Positions 28,566 to 39,903 of a stretch of 64,000 bases of DNA are shown here, piece after piece; the first letter of the stretch is position 1; every line of letters begins with the position of its first letter. A program made the position numbers and the translations under genes. The stretch is from Streptomyces liliifuscus (lineage in GTDB: Bacteria; Actinomycetota; Actinomycetes; Streptomycetales; Streptomycetaceae). The DNA is taken from NCBI RefSeq assembly GCF_016598615.1, contig NZ_CP066831.1, forward strand, positions 2,604,001 to 2,668,000. Direction: 5' to 3'. The notes under the pieces are model-generated. The model saw only the letters and a list, made by a program, of their open reading frames with translations, was not told the DNA's origin and made no database searches.

Positions 28566-29828
28566 GTGCCTTCGGCTACGGCGAACTACCGCACTCTGCT
28601 GCGCACTTCGGGTGCCGCGGCCTTCTTCCTTCCGGCCGCTGTCGGGCGTCTGGGCATCGCCATGACGGGGATCGGCATCGTCTGGCTGGTGCACGCTCGC
28701 ACCGGGTCGTATGCCGCCGCGGGTCTCGTCACCGGCGGGTTCGCTGTCGCGGACGCCGTCGCCGGGCCCCAGCTCGGGCGCCTCACAGACCGGTTCGGGC
28801 AGGCGCGGGTGCTTCCCTGCGCGCTGGCCGCGCATGCCGGGGCCGTGGCGCTGCTGCTCACCGGCGCCGCCGCGGACCTCGTCGCCGGAGTGCTCGTCGG
28901 GGCGACGCTGCCCCAGCTCAGTGCCCTGTCCGCCGCACGCTGGTCCGCCCTGCTGTCCGGCGAACGAGCTGCCGCGCTGCCCACCGCCTTCGCCCTGGAG
29001 GCCCTCGCCAACGGCGTGTCCTACCTGGCCGGCCCGGCTCTGGTGAGCGTCCTCGGTGCGGCGGGCCGCCCGGGCGCCGGGGTGCTGCTCGCCGCCGCAC
29101 TCGTCGTGGGCGGCGGGCTCGCCCTAGCCGCCCAGCGCCGCACCATGCCGCCCCTCACCGGCCGCGCCGAACGCCGGCACGCCGGACGCGCCCTGCTCCG
29201 CTCCACGTTCCTGCGGCAGGTCGCGCTCGGTCTCGCACTCGGGGTGTTCTTCGGCGCGATGCAGGTGTCCGTCGCCGCGTACGCCGTCGGACGCGGCACG
29301 CCGGACGCGGCGGCGCTGCTCTACTTCGCCGCCAACTGCACCAACCTGGTGGGGGGTTGGGCCTACGGAGCATGGTTTCACGGCGGCTCACCCCGGCGCC
29401 GCCAGGCGGCGGCCGCCGCCTGCCTCACCCTCGCGAGCCTCCCGCTGACCTTCCTCGACGCGCCCCTCGCGATCGGTGCCACCCTCGCCCTGACCGGACT
29501 CGCCGTGCCGGTCCTGCTGATCCTCACCTCCGTCCTGACGGACTCGGCGGTCCCACGCGCCGTCCTCACCCAGGCCTTCACCTGGGGAAACTCCGCGAGC
29601 GCGGCAGGATCGGCGGGGGCCGCGGCGGTCGCCGGGCGGGTGGTGGACACGGGCGGCGCGCACGGCGGTTTCGCCGTGGCGGCGGGGGCCGCGGCGATGA
29701 TGACGATCCTGGCGCTCGGCGGCCTGCGGGACTCGTCACCGCCCGTGCCGAAGCCGTCCGCACCCACGAAAACCACGCCGCCGACCCCACCGGCCACAGA
29801 CGGAACACCAAAACGACCTTCCCTCTGA
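28566..29828 (+). CDS. MFS transporter
   Basis: About 420 residues with 12 predicted membrane spans. The GRLTDRFGQARVL loop between spans 2 and 3 is the major-facilitator motif A. Start GTG 28566 has AAGGGAT 5 bp upstream; the longer frame from 28449 encodes an unlikely Arg/Pro-rich leader. The C-terminus ends in a Pro/Thr-rich tail. Substrate unknown; closest general type is DHA1-like efflux. Alone on its strand, followed by a hairpin. Confidence 0.85.
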   Translation: MPSATANYRTLLRTSGAAAFFLPAAVGRLGIAMTGIGIVWLVHARTGSYAAAGLVTGGFAVADAVAGPQLGRLTDRFGQARVLPCALAAHAGAVALLLTGAAADLVAGVLVGATLPQLSALSAARWSALLSGERAAALPTAFALEALANGVSYLAGPALVSVLGAAGRPGAGVLLAAALVVGGGLALAAQRRTMPPLTGRAERRHAGRALLRSTFLRQVALGLALGVFFGAMQVSVAAYAVGRGTPDAAALLYFAANCTNLVGGWAYGAWFHGGSPRRRQAAAAACLTLASLPLTFLDAPLAIGATLALTGLAVPVLLILTSVLTDSAVPRAVLTQAFTWGNSASAAGSAGAAAVAGRVVDTGGAHGGFAVAAGAAAMMTILALGGLRDSSPPVPKPSAPTKTTPPTPPATDGTPKRPSL

Positions 29829-29852
29829 TTGTTCGCGAGGCCGGGTATACGC

Positions 29853-29897
29853 GCCGATGCCACCGTCGGCGACGACCACGCCGAAGGTGGCATCGGC
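29853..29897 (+). terminator. Hairpin after the MFS gene
   Basis: GCCGATGCCACC (29853-29864) pairs exactly with 29886-29897 around a 21-nt loop, 24 bp past the stop. Confidence 0.65.
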
Positions 29898-30051
29898 ATC
29901 GACGCCCCGCGTGCGGCCTGACCACGCCGTCTTCGTCGACGCCGCGGCCCGTAGTACGAACCCGGCCCACGGATCAAGGGAACCACTGGGAGGTCAAGGT
30001 CACAGCGGGTCCCTCTGCTGCTCACCTGTTGATCTGACCTAGCATCCGAGC

Positions 30052-31857
30052 ATGACGGTCCTGCCTGACGACGGGCTCTCGCTGGCCGCCGAGTTCCCTG
30101 ACGCGACCCATGAGCAGTGGCAACGCCTCGTGGCGGGCGTACTGCGCAAGTCGGGCAAGGAAGTCTCGGACGACGCAGCTGAGGACGCCCTGTCCACCAC
30201 GCTCGAGGACGGGCTGCGCGCCCGGCCCCTCTACAGCGCTCACGACTCCGCGCCGGATCCCGGCCTGCCCGGTTTCGCCCCCTTCATAAGAGGTGGCCGT
30301 GCCGAGGGCAACACCCTCGGCGGCTGGGACGTACGCCAGCGGCACACGGCCGCCGACAACGGCGCGGTCCTCGCCGACCTGGAGAACGGGGTCGCCTCGC
30401 TGTGGCTGGCCGTCGGCGCGGGCGGCTTCCCCGTGTCGTCGCTCGGCAGCGTTCTCGACGGCGTCTACCTCGATCTGGCACCGGTCGTCCTGGAAGCGGG
30501 GCGTGAAGTGGAGCCCGTCGCACGGGAGTTGCTGCGGCTGTACGAGGAGCGGGGCGTCACGCGCGACGCCGCCCGTGGCAACCTCGGCGCCGATCCCCTG
30601 GGCCATGAGGCCCGTACGGGGGACGACGGGTTCGACTTCGCACCCGTCGCCGCTCTCGCGCGGCTGTGCGCCGAGGAGTACCCGGGGCTGCGGGCGCTGA
30701 CGGTCGACGCGTTGCCGTACCACGAGGCCGGCGGGTCCGCCGCGCAGGAGCTGGGCTGCTCGCTGGCGACCGGTGTCGCCTATCTGCGGGAGCTGACCGG
30801 TGCGGGGCTGAGCGTCGAACAGGCTTCTGCGCAGCTGGAGTTCCGGTACGCGGCCACCGCCGACCAGTTCCTCACCATCGCCAAGTTGCGTGCGGCGCGC
30901 AGGCTCTGGGCTCGGGTCGCCGAGGTCTGCGGGGTGCCGGGCGGGCAGGTGCAGCACGCGGTGACCTCGCCGGTGATGATGAGCCGCCGGGATCCGTGGG
31001 TGAACATGCTGCGGGCGACGGTCGCGACGCTCGCGGCCGGGGTCGGCGGCGCCGAGTCCGTCACCGTGCTGCCCTTCGACCACGCCCTCGGTCTGCCGGA
31101 CGCGTTCGCGCGCCGGATCGCCCGCAACACCTCGACGATCCTGGTCGAGGAGTCGCATCTGTCCCGGGTGATCGACCCGGCGGGCGGCTCCTGGTACGTG
31201 GAGCGCCTCACCGACGAACTCGCCCACGCGGGCTGGGAGTTCTTCCAGTCCATCGAGCGGGCGGGTGGCCAGGCGGCCGCCCTGCGGTCGGGTCTCGTCG
31301 GCGAGGAGCTGGCCGCCACCTGGGCGGCCCGCAGCGCGAAGCTGGCCAAGCGGCGTGAACCCGTCACCGGGGTCAGCGAGTTCCCGCACCTCGCCGAGCG
31401 GGTGGTGGCACGCGAGCCAGCGCCCGAGCCGCCGTCCGGCGGCCTCCCGCGTGTGCGCCGCGACGAGGCGTTCGAGAACCTGCGTGCCCGCTCCGACGCC
31501 CACCTGGCGGCGACCGGCACCCGACCGCGGATCTTCCTGGCCGCCCTCGGCCCGGCCGCCGCCCACACCGCCCGCCTCACCTTCGCCTCCAACCTGTTCC
31601 AGGCGGGCGGCATCGAACCCGTCACGGAAGGCGCGTTCGAGGACAGCGGGGCCACCGAGGCCTGTCTGTGCTCCAGTGACGCGCTGTACGAGGAGCAGGC
31701 CGCCGAGGTCACCGCGTCCCTCAGGTCGGCGGGCGCCACGCAGGTGTTCCTCGCCGGGCGTCCCGGGCAGTACCCCGGTGTGGACGCCTACGTCTTCGCG
31801 GGCTGTGACGCCGTAGCCGTGCTCTCCGCCACCCTCGACCGCATGGGAGTGTCCTGA
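30052..31857 (+). CDS. mutA: Methylmalonyl-CoA mutase small subunit
   Basis: A 601-residue non-catalytic beta subunit of methylmalonyl-CoA mutase. The barrel part ([61 protein letters not shown] block) matches the large subunit. The C-terminal domain keeps the fold but lacks the D-x-H-x-x-G cobalamin lower-ligand motif, as expected for MutA. No clear ribosome site precedes ATG 30052. Its stop overlaps the mutB start (TGATG), so subunits are made in step. Confidence 0.94.
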   Translation: MTVLPDDGLSLAAEFPDATHEQWQRLVAGVLRKSGKEVSDDAAEDALSTTLEDGLRARPLYSAHDSAPDPGLPGFAPFIRGGRAEGNTLGGWDVRQRHTAADNGAVLADLENGVASLWLAVGAGGFPVSSLGSVLDGVYLDLAPVVLEAGREVEPVARELLRLYEERGVTRDAARGNLGADPLGHEARTGDDGFDFAPVAALARLCAEEYPGLRALTVDALPYHEAGGSAAQELGCSLATGVAYLRELTGAGLSVEQASAQLEFRYAATADQFLTIAKLRAARRLWARVAEVCGVPGGQVQHAVTSPVMMSRRDPWVNMLRATVATLAAGVGGAESVTVLPFDHALGLPDAFARRIARNTSTILVEESHLSRVIDPAGGSWYVERLTDELAHAGWEFFQSIERAGGQAAALRSGLVGEELAATWAARSAKLAKRREPVTGVSEFPHLAERVVAREPAPEPPSGGLPRVRRDEAFENLRARSDAHLAATGTRPRIFLAALGPAAAHTARLTFASNLFQAGGIEPVTEGAFEDSGATEACLCSSDALYEEQAAEVTASLRSAGATQVFLAGRPGQYPGVDAYVFAGCDAVAVLSATLDRMGVS

Positions 31858-34043
31858 TGGAACCGACAGGGCGGATCCCCGACTTCTCCGGGATCGAGCT
31901 GGGGGTCCCGACCGTGGACGGCGGCCCCGACGAGTGGCGCGGCGCCGTCAAGAAGGCGGCCGGCGGCGACGACCTCCTCTGGGAGACCCCGGAGGGCATC
32001 GCGGTCAAGCCGCTGTACACCGGGCAGGACCTGGAGGGCCTGGACTTCCTGGGTACGTACCCGGGCATCGCCCCGTATCTGCGCGGCCCGTACCCGACGA
32101 TGTACGTCAACCAGCCCTGGACGATCCGCCAGTACGCGGGCTTCTCCACGGCCGAGGAGTCCAACGCCTTCTACCGGCGCAACCTGGCGGCCGGTCAGAA
32201 GGGCCTGTCCGTCGCCTTCGACCTGCCCACGCACCGGGGTTACGACAGCGACCACCCGCGGGTGACCGGTGACGTCGGCATGGCGGGTGTCGCCATCGAC
32301 TCCATCTACGACATGCGGCAGCTGTTCGACGGCATTCCGCTGGACAAGATGACCGTGTCGATGACGATGAATGGCGCCGTGCTGCCCGTCCTCGCGCTCT
32401 ACATCGTCGCCGCGGAGGAACAGGGCGTACCGCCCGAGAAGTTGGCCGGGACCATCCAGAACGACATCCTCAAGGAGTTCATGGTCCGCAACACCTACAT
32501 CTATCCGCCGAAGCCGTCGATGCGGATCATCTCCGACATCTTCTCCTTCACCTCGCAGCGGATGCCGCGCTACAACTCCATCTCCATCTCCGGCTATCAC
32601 ATCCAGGAAGCGGGAGCGACGGCCGACCTGGAGCTGGCGTACACGCTCGCGGACGGCGTGGAGTACATCCGGGCCGGGCGCGAAGCCGGCCTGGACGTCG
32701 ACGCGTTCGCGCCCCGGCTCTCGTTCTTCTGGGCGATCGGCATGAACTTCTTCATGGAGATCGCCAAGATGCGGGCGGCACGGCTGCTTTGGGCCAGGCT
32801 GGTGAAACAGTTCGACCCGCAGAACGCCAAGTCCCTTTCCCTGCGCACCCATTCACAGACCTCGGGCTGGTCGCTGACCGCGCAGGACGTGTTCAACAAC
32901 GTGACGCGTACGTGCGTGGAGGCGATGGCGGCCACCCAGGGCCACACCCAGTCGCTGCACACCAACGCCCTCGACGAGGCGCTCGCCCTGCCCACCGACT
33001 TCTCGGCGCGCATCGCCCGCAACACCCAGCTGCTGATCCAGCAGGAGTCCGGCACGACCCGGGTGATCGACCCGTGGGGCGGCAGCGCGTACATCGAGAA
33101 ACTGACGTACGACCTCGCGCGCCGGGCCTGGCAGCACATCGAGGAGGTCGAGGCGGCGGGCGGCATGGCGAAGGCCATCGACGCGGGCATCCCCAAGCTG
33201 CGCATCGAGGAGGCAGCGGCCCGTACCCAGGCCCGCATCGACTCCGGCCGCCAGCCGGTCGTCGGCGTGAACAAGTACCGCGTGGAGACCGACGAGGAGA
33301 TCGACGTCCTCAAGGTCGACAACTCCTCGGTACGCACCCAGCAGATCGAGAAGCTGCGGCGGCTGCGCGCGGAGCGCGACGAGCGGGCCTGCCAGGACTC
33401 GCTGGAGGCCCTGACCCGGGCGGCGGGCGGTGAGGGCAACCTGCTGGAGCTCGCAGTGAACGCGGCCCGCGCCAAGGCCACCGTCGGGGAGATCTCCGAC
33501 GCCCTGGAGAAGGTGTACGGGCGGCACGCGAGCCAGATCCGTACGATCTCCGGTGTGTACCGCAACGAAGCCGGCGCGTCCCCGTCCGTCGAGCGCACGC
33601 GCACGCTGGTGGAGTCCTTCGAGGAGGCCGAGGGGCGCCGCCCGCGCATCCTGGTCGCCAAGATGGGCCAGGACGGCCACGACCGCGGCCAGAAGGTGAT
33701 CGCGACCGCCTTCGCCGACCTCGGCTTCGACGTCGACGTCGGCCCGCTGTTCCAGACACCGGGCGAGGTGGCGCGCCAGGCCGTCGAGGCGGACGTGCAC
33801 ATCGTCGGGGTGTCCTCGCTGGCCGCCGGGCACCTGACCCTCGTACCGGCGTTGCGGGAGCAGCTCGCGGAGGAGGGGCGCGAGGACATCATGATCGTGG
33901 TCGGCGGGGTGATTCCGCCGCAGGACGTGCCCACGCTCCTGGAGATGGGCGCGGCGGCCGTCTTCCCGCCCGGGACCGTGATCCCGGACGCGGCGTACGA
34001 CCTGGTCGAGCGCCTGGCCACCGACCTCGGCCACGGCCTCTGA
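31857..34043 (+). CDS. mutB: Methylmalonyl-CoA mutase large (catalytic) subunit
   Basis: A 728-residue adenosylcobalamin-dependent mutase (EC 5.4.99.2) interconverting methylmalonyl-CoA and succinyl-CoA. The N-terminal substrate barrel has [30 protein letters not shown]; the C-terminal cobalamin domain has [16 protein letters not shown] with the D-G-H-D-R-G lower-axial His motif, then [14 protein letters not shown]. Full-length with no gaps. Works in propionate and odd-chain fatty-acid catabolism and supplies methylmalonyl-CoA for polyketides. meaB follows after 5 bp. Confidence 0.97.
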   Translation: MEPTGRIPDFSGIELGVPTVDGGPDEWRGAVKKAAGGDDLLWETPEGIAVKPLYTGQDLEGLDFLGTYPGIAPYLRGPYPTMYVNQPWTIRQYAGFSTAEESNAFYRRNLAAGQKGLSVAFDLPTHRGYDSDHPRVTGDVGMAGVAIDSIYDMRQLFDGIPLDKMTVSMTMNGAVLPVLALYIVAAEEQGVPPEKLAGTIQNDILKEFMVRNTYIYPPKPSMRIISDIFSFTSQRMPRYNSISISGYHIQEAGATADLELAYTLADGVEYIRAGREAGLDVDAFAPRLSFFWAIGMNFFMEIAKMRAARLLWARLVKQFDPQNAKSLSLRTHSQTSGWSLTAQDVFNNVTRTCVEAMAATQGHTQSLHTNALDEALALPTDFSARIARNTQLLIQQESGTTRVIDPWGGSAYIEKLTYDLARRAWQHIEEVEAAGGMAKAIDAGIPKLRIEEAAARTQARIDSGRQPVVGVNKYRVETDEEIDVLKVDNSSVRTQQIEKLRRLRAERDERACQDSLEALTRAAGGEGNLLELAVNAARAKATVGEISDALEKVYGRHASQIRTISGVYRNEAGASPSVERTRTLVESFEEAEGRRPRILVAKMGQDGHDRGQKVIATAFADLGFDVDVGPLFQTPGEVARQAVEADVHIVGVSSLAAGHLTLVPALREQLAEEGREDIMIVVGGVIPPQDVPTLLEMGAAAVFPPGTVIPDAAYDLVERLATDLGHGL

Positions 34044-34048
34044 GCCCC

Positions 34049-35035
34049 ATGGCGATCGACCTCGACACCTATGTGAAGGGCGTGCTCGACGGGAAGCGGG
34101 CGCTGGTGGCGCGGGCCATCACGCTCGTCGAGTCGACGAGGCCCCAACACCGGGCTATGGCACAGGAGTTGCTGACCGAGCTGCTGCCGCACAGCGGGAA
34201 GGCCCGGCGGATCGGCATCAGCGGGGTGCCGGGCGTGGGCAAGTCGACGTTCATCGACGCGTTCGGCACGCTGCTCACCTCGCTCGGGTACCGGGTCGCT
34301 GTGCTCGCCGTCGACCCGTCGTCGACCCGGACGGGCGGGTCCATCCTGGGCGACAAGACGCGGATGGAACGGCTATCCGTCGACCCGGCGGCCTTCATCC
34401 GGCCCTCCCCCACCGCCGGAACGCTCGGCGGGGTCGCCAAGGCGACCCGGGAGTCGATCGTGGTGATGGAGGCGGCCGGTTTTGACGTCGTACTCGTGGA
34501 GACGGTCGGTGTCGGCCAGTCGGAGACCGCCGTCGCGAACATGGTCGACTCGTTCCTGCTCCTCACCCTCGCCCGGACCGGGGACCAGTTGCAGGGCATC
34601 AAGAAGGGTGTCCTGGAGCTGGCCGACGTGATCGCCGTCAACAAGGCGGACGGACCGCACGAGCGCGACGCCCGGGGCGCGGCAAGGGAGTTGGCGGGCG
34701 CACTGCGGCTGATGCACCCCGCCGACGCCGCCTGGACGCCACCGGTGCTGAGTTGCAGTGCCCGTGAGTCGACCGGCCTGGACACGGTCTGGGAGCGTCT
34801 CGAACAGCACCGTACGCTGCTCGACTCGACCGGCCGTCTCGCCGCCAAACGCCGTGACCAGCAGGTCGACTGGACCTGGACGATGGTGCGCGACGAACTC
34901 CTCGGCCGCCTGCACTCCGACCCCGCCGTACGCGCTCTCGGGCCCGGTCTCGAACAGCGGGTCAGGGACGGCGAGTTGACGGCCACGCTCGCCGCCGAGC
35001 GCATCCTGCGGGCGTTCGCCGGCGAGACGGACTGA
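34049..35035 (+). CDS. meaB: Methylmalonyl-CoA mutase-associated GTPase
   Basis: A 328-residue G3E-family GTPase that loads and protects adenosylcobalamin in the mutase. Walker A is GVPGVGKST; the VAVDPSS loop, the ILGDKTRMERL switch, ETVGVGQSE and NKADGPH (specificity NKxD) follow. The C-terminal dimerisation helices are present. Third gene of mutA-mutB-meaB with no gap for a separate promoter. The DNA just after its stop (35035-35090) contains short GGACCGG repeats but no clear terminator. Confidence 0.96.
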   Translation: MAIDLDTYVKGVLDGKRALVARAITLVESTRPQHRAMAQELLTELLPHSGKARRIGISGVPGVGKSTFIDAFGTLLTSLGYRVAVLAVDPSSTRTGGSILGDKTRMERLSVDPAAFIRPSPTAGTLGGVAKATRESIVVMEAAGFDVVLVETVGVGQSETAVANMVDSFLLLTLARTGDQLQGIKKGVLELADVIAVNKADGPHERDARGAARELAGALRLMHPADAAWTPPVLSCSARESTGLDTVWERLEQHRTLLDSTGRLAAKRRDQQVDWTWTMVRDELLGRLHSDPAVRALGPGLEQRVRDGELTATLAAERILRAFAGETD

Positions 35036-35111
35036 ACGGGACCGGTCGGACTGAACCGGACCGGACAGAACTGAGCGGGACCGCGTCGCAGCGGGCGTGC
35101 GCTGCGCGTGC

Positions 35112-36521
35112 TCACTCCGGCCGGTGCGCCACCGGGTACGGGACGAACGTGCTGCTGTTCTGGTCGATCCGCAGCGGCCGGCCCAGGGGCGGTGCGGCGC
35201 GCTGGGGGCAGTCGAGGCGCTCGCAGACCCGGCAGCCCATGCCGATGGGGGTGGCGGCGGAGGCGTTGTCGAGGTCGAGGCCGTCGGAGTAGACGAGCCG
35301 GGAGGCGTGGCGGAGCTCGCAGCCGAGCCCGATGGCGAAGGTCTTGCCGGGCTCGCCCCAGCCGCCGCGGTGGCGGGTGATCGCACGTGCCGTCCACAAG
35401 TAGCGTCTGCCGTCCGGCATTTCGGCGATCTGGACATGGATGCGGCCGGGGGCGGCGAACGCCTCGTAGACGTTCCACAGCGGGCAGGTGCCGCCGGCGC
35501 GGGAGAAGTGGAAGTCGGTCGCGGACTGCCGCTTGGACATGTTGCCCGCGCGATCGACCCGTACGAAGGAGAAGGGCACTCCGCGCAGCCGTGGGCGCTG
35601 GAGGGTGCTGAGGCGGTGGCACACGGTCTCGTAACCGAGGCCGAAGCGGTCGGTGAGGCGCTCGATGTCGTAGCGCACCTCCTCGGCCGCCGCGTGGAAG
35701 GCGCGGTAGGGCAGGATCAGCGCGGCGGCGAAGTAGTTGGCGATGCCGATGCGGGCGAGCGCGTACGTGGACGAACCGGCGGGGAAGTCCTGGGCGGCCG
35801 GTCGGTCCAGTTCGTCGCCGTACGCCAGCAGGGCCAGCTGGGTCGCCATACGGAACGCGCGCTGTCCGGGGCGGAGCCGGTTGGACAGGTGGAGGGTGCG
35901 GGTCGCCTCGTCGTAGTGGTGCAGGTGGCTGCCGGTCTCGGTGGTCAGTCGCACGCCGTGCCGGTCCGCGAGTGCCGCCGCCAGGGCACGTAGGACGTCC
36001 CCGGGAGCGATGCCGATGTCCGCGGCGAGCCGTTCGGCCGCGAGGTCGGTGTCGTGCAGGTAGTTCTGCCAGCGGTAGAAGAAGTCGCGGATCTCCTCGT
36101 GGGGCGAGCGGGGTCCCTCGTGCCCGTCGCCGTCCCGGCCGTCCGCCTCCCCGGCGAGGCGCTCGGCCAGGAGCTGGTTCCGGCGGCCCAGGTCGAGCAG
36201 GACCTTGGCCACGGCGGGCATCCGCGAGGCGAGTTCGGTGAGGTCGGACGGGGACACGCGGGCCTCGGCGATCTCGCCCGCCAGTGCCTCCCTCAGGTCG
36301 GCCAGCAGCCAGCTCGTGTCGCGCTCCGAGAAGAAGCCGGCGTCGACGCCGAAGGCCTCGGTCAGTCTCAGCAGGACCGGCACGGTGAGCGGCCGGGAGT
36401 CGTGCTCCATCTGGTTGAGATAGCTGGGCGAGATGGCCAGGGCGCGGGCCAGGTCGGCCTGGCTCATCCGGCGTTCCTCCCGCAGCCTTCGCAGCCGCGC
36501 CCCCGCGTAGGTCTTGCTCAC
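35112..36521 (-). CDS. RamB/ScfR-type short-chain fatty-acyl transcriptional regulator
   Basis: A 469-residue regulator. Residues ~5-65 are an XRE helix-turn-helix (RLRRLREERRMSQADLARALAISPSYLNQMEHDSRPL). An IrrE-like domain and the ScfR/DUF2083 domain follow; the C-terminal GCRVCERLDCPQRAAPP Cys motif is diagnostic. Corynebacterium RamB and mycobacterial PrpR, close relatives, regulate glyoxylate-cycle and propionate genes. This gene is divergent from aceA and converges on mutAB-meaB, so both are likely targets. GTG 36521 has GGAGGA 5 bp upstream; the longer open frame upstream is not coding. Confidence 0.9.
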   Translation of the reverse strand: MSKTYAGARLRRLREERRMSQADLARALAISPSYLNQMEHDSRPLTVPVLLRLTEAFGVDAGFFSERDTSWLLADLREALAGEIAEARVSPSDLTELASRMPAVAKVLLDLGRRNQLLAERLAGEADGRDGDGHEGPRSPHEEIRDFFYRWQNYLHDTDLAAERLAADIGIAPGDVLRALAAALADRHGVRLTTETGSHLHHYDEATRTLHLSNRLRPGQRAFRMATQLALLAYGDELDRPAAQDFPAGSSTYALARIGIANYFAAALILPYRAFHAAAEEVRYDIERLTDRFGLGYETVCHRLSTLQRPRLRGVPFSFVRVDRAGNMSKRQSATDFHFSRAGGTCPLWNVYEAFAAPGRIHVQIAEMPDGRRYLWTARAITRHRGGWGEPGKTFAIGLGCELRHASRLVYSDGLDLDNASAATPIGMGCRVCERLDCPQRAAPPLGRPLRIDQNSSTFVPYPVAHRPE

Positions 36522-36664
36522 CGCGCTCCTCCGCACTCCCCCGTCGCCCCGTCCACGTCCCGGACGGTCGCCAGCGTATGTGAAGAACGGCCGGACGCAC
36601 CCTTCGCAGACTTGGCAAACCGGGCCGTGAAGATTCGCAGAAGTTGGCATTCCTCCACCATTGA

Positions 36665-36679
36665 TGGCACTCAGTGCCA
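36665..36679. promoter_or_regulatory. TGGCACT-C-AGTGCCA palindrome upstream of aceA
   Basis: A perfect 7-bp inverted repeat with a single central base in the divergent promoter between the RamB-like gene and aceA. A 13/15 copy lies at 36754-36768. The half-site GGCA also recurs as TTGGCA around 36613, 36643 and 36795. Confidence 0.65.
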
Positions 36680-36753
36680 ATGCCAGAGTTCCAGTGCAGC
36701 CCGCCGGACGAGACTCCGCTCGGCGACAACACGGCGGGCCGCGCCTTACTTGC

Positions 36754-36768
36754 AGGCACGCAGTGCCA
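36754..36768. promoter_or_regulatory. Second GGCAC-N3-GTGCC palindrome upstream of aceA
   Basis: AGGCACG-C-AGTGCCA keeps the inner part of the first site. It is 64 bp before the aceA start. Two copies in one promoter support a real operator, most simply for the neighbouring ScfR-type regulator. Confidence 0.6.
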
Positions 36769-36831
36769 GGCACTCTCGGCGAGAGTCGAGGAGCTTGGCA
36801 GATCGCGCAACCGAGGAAGACGGTGAAGGCC

Positions 36832-38133
<1,302 letters not shown>

Positions 38134-38170
38134 GTCCGGTTGGTGGGTCCGGTTGTTGGGTGCGGGTGCG

Positions 38171-38236
38171 TTGTGGCTGGTCGCGCCCACGCGGCGGAGC
38201 CGCATATCGACACAGCCCCGCGCCCCTTTGGGGCGC
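38171..38236. repeat. Dispersed Streptomyces-type intergenic element with hairpin
   Basis: The string of GCGCCCACGCGGCGGAGCCGCATATCG... followed by GCGCCCC-TTT-GGGGCGC (38220-38236) is a widespread intergenic word in Streptomyces genomes. It separates aceA from aceB and may act as a terminator or attenuator. Confidence 0.65.
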
Positions 38237-38310
38237 CAGACGCATCGCCCATCGCCGGTCACGCACACCAGCGGCACCCGTCCCCGCCCGCCCCCGATCA
38301 GGAGATCCTG

Positions 38311-39903
38311 ATGTCCACCAGCGCACTCACACACCGCGTCCGGGTCCTCGCGGCCCCCGGCGACCGTCACGACGAGATACTCACCCCCGCCGCCCTGGAC
38401 TTCGTCGGGCGGCTTGCAGACGCCTTCGGGGAGCGCCGCCAGGAGATCCTGAAGGAGCGGAGGCGGCAGGCGATTCGGATCGCGGCCGGGGCTCCGCTCG
38501 ACTTTCCGATAGCCACTTCCGCCGTTCGCGGGGACAGGTCCTGGCGGGTGGCGCCGCCGGCTCCCGGGCTGGGCGATCGCCGGGTGGAGATCGCCGGTCC
38601 GCCCGAGCGTCGTATGGCCGTCAATGCGCTCAACTCCGGTGCTCACGTGTGGATGGCGGACTTCGAGGACGCCACCGCCCCCACCTGGGACAACGTCATC
38701 GGCGGTCAGCTCACCCTGCTCGATGCCATCTCGCGGCGGATCGACTTCAGTACGCAGGAGGGGAGGGAGTACCGGCTCGGCGACCGTCTCGCCACCGTGA
38801 TGGTGCGTCCTCGTGGCTGGCATCTGGTCGAGGAGCATCTGGAGTTCGACGGCCGGCCCGTACCCGCCTCCCTCGTCGACTTCGGGCTGTACTTCTTCCA
38901 CTGCGCCCAGCGTCAGATCGACGCCGGGTACGGGCCGTACTTCTATCTGCCGAAGCTGGAGAACCGGTACGAGGCCCGGCTGTGGAACGATGTCTTCGTT
39001 CTCGCCCAGGAGTTGCTCGGCATCCCCCGGGGCACGGTCCGCGCCACCGTGCTCATCGAGACGATCACCGCCGCCTTCGAGATGGAGGAGATCCTCCACG
39101 AGCTGCGCGAACACAGTGCCGGTCTCAACGCGGGGCGCTGGGACTACCTGTTCAGCCTGATCAAGACCTTCGGCCACCGCACCGACTTCCTGCTGCCCGA
39201 CCGGGCCAAGGTGACCATGACCGCCCCCTTCATGCGCGCGTACACCGAGTTGCTGGTGCGCACCTGCCACCGGCGCGGCGCGCATGCCATCGGGGGCATG
39301 GCCGCGCAGGTGCCCGGCAGGGACCCGGCCGCGCGTGAGGCGGCCCTGGCCAAGGTCCGCCTCGACAAGGAACGCGAGGCGGAGGACGGCTTCGACGGCT
39401 CCTGGGTGGCCCACCCCGGCCTGGTGCCCGTGTGCCGGGAGGTCTTCGACACCGTTCTCGGCGACCGGCCGCACCAGCTCGACCGTACCCGCGACGACGT
39501 GGAGGTGACCGCCGCCGACCTGCTGTCGGTACGCCGTGTCAGCGGGCCGCCCACACCGGAAGGGGTGCGTACGGACATCGCGGTCGCCGTGCGTTACTTC
39601 GACGCCTGGCTGCGCGGGGAGGGGGCCGTCGCCCTGGACGGCCTGATGGAGGACGCGGCGACCGCCGAGATCGCGCGGGTGCAGGTCTGGCAGTGGCTGC
39701 GGCACCGGGTGGTCGACCGGGAGACCGTGGAGCGACTGCTCGACGACGAACTCGCCGCGCTCGGTGCCCAGCACCCCTGGGCCGCCCTCGACGAGGTGCG
39801 GGAGCTCTTCGAACGGACCGCGTCGGCAGGCGAGTTGCCGCTGTTCTTCACCCCGGACGCCTACAGCCGTCACCTCGTCCGGCACGCGGAGGCGCGGTCA
39901 TGA
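38311..39903 (+). CDS. aceB: Malate synthase (isoform A type)
   Basis: A 530-residue malate synthase A (EC 2.3.3.9): glyoxylate + acetyl-CoA gives malate + CoA. Conserved blocks include NSGAHVWMADFEDATAPTWDNVIGGQ, VRPRGWHLVEEH, YFYLPKLENRYEARLWNDVF, ATVLIETITAAFEMEEILHELREH and GRWDYLFSLIKTF, with catalytic Arg and Asp among them. AGGAG lies 6 bp before ATG 38311. The stop overlaps the next gene's start (ATGA). In Streptomyces this gene can serve acetate use and also the glyoxylate made from purines. Confidence 0.97.
   Translation: MSTSALTHRVRVLAAPGDRHDEILTPAALDFVGRLADAFGERRQEILKERRRQAIRIAAGAPLDFPIATSAVRGDRSWRVAPPAPGLGDRRVEIAGPPERRMAVNALNSGAHVWMADFEDATAPTWDNVIGGQLTLLDAISRRIDFSTQEGREYRLGDRLATVMVRPRGWHLVEEHLEFDGRPVPASLVDFGLYFFHCAQRQIDAGYGPYFYLPKLENRYEARLWNDVFVLAQELLGIPRGTVRATVLIETITAAFEMEEILHELREHSAGLNAGRWDYLFSLIKTFGHRTDFLLPDRAKVTMTAPFMRAYTELLVRTCHRRGAHAIGGMAAQVPGRDPAAREAALAKVRLDKEREAEDGFDGSWVAHPGLVPVCREVFDTVLGDRPHQLDRTRDDVEVTAADLLSVRRVSGPPTPEGVRTDIAVAVRYFDAWLRGEGAVALDGLMEDAATAEIARVQVWQWLRHRVVDRETVERLLDDELAALGAQHPWAALDEVRELFERTASAGELPLFFTPDAYSRHLVRHAEARS

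Noticed and set aside
30022..31566. Long open frame antisense to mutA
   Set aside because: Opposite a gene with clear family motifs and coding bias; no recognised motif or ribosome site.
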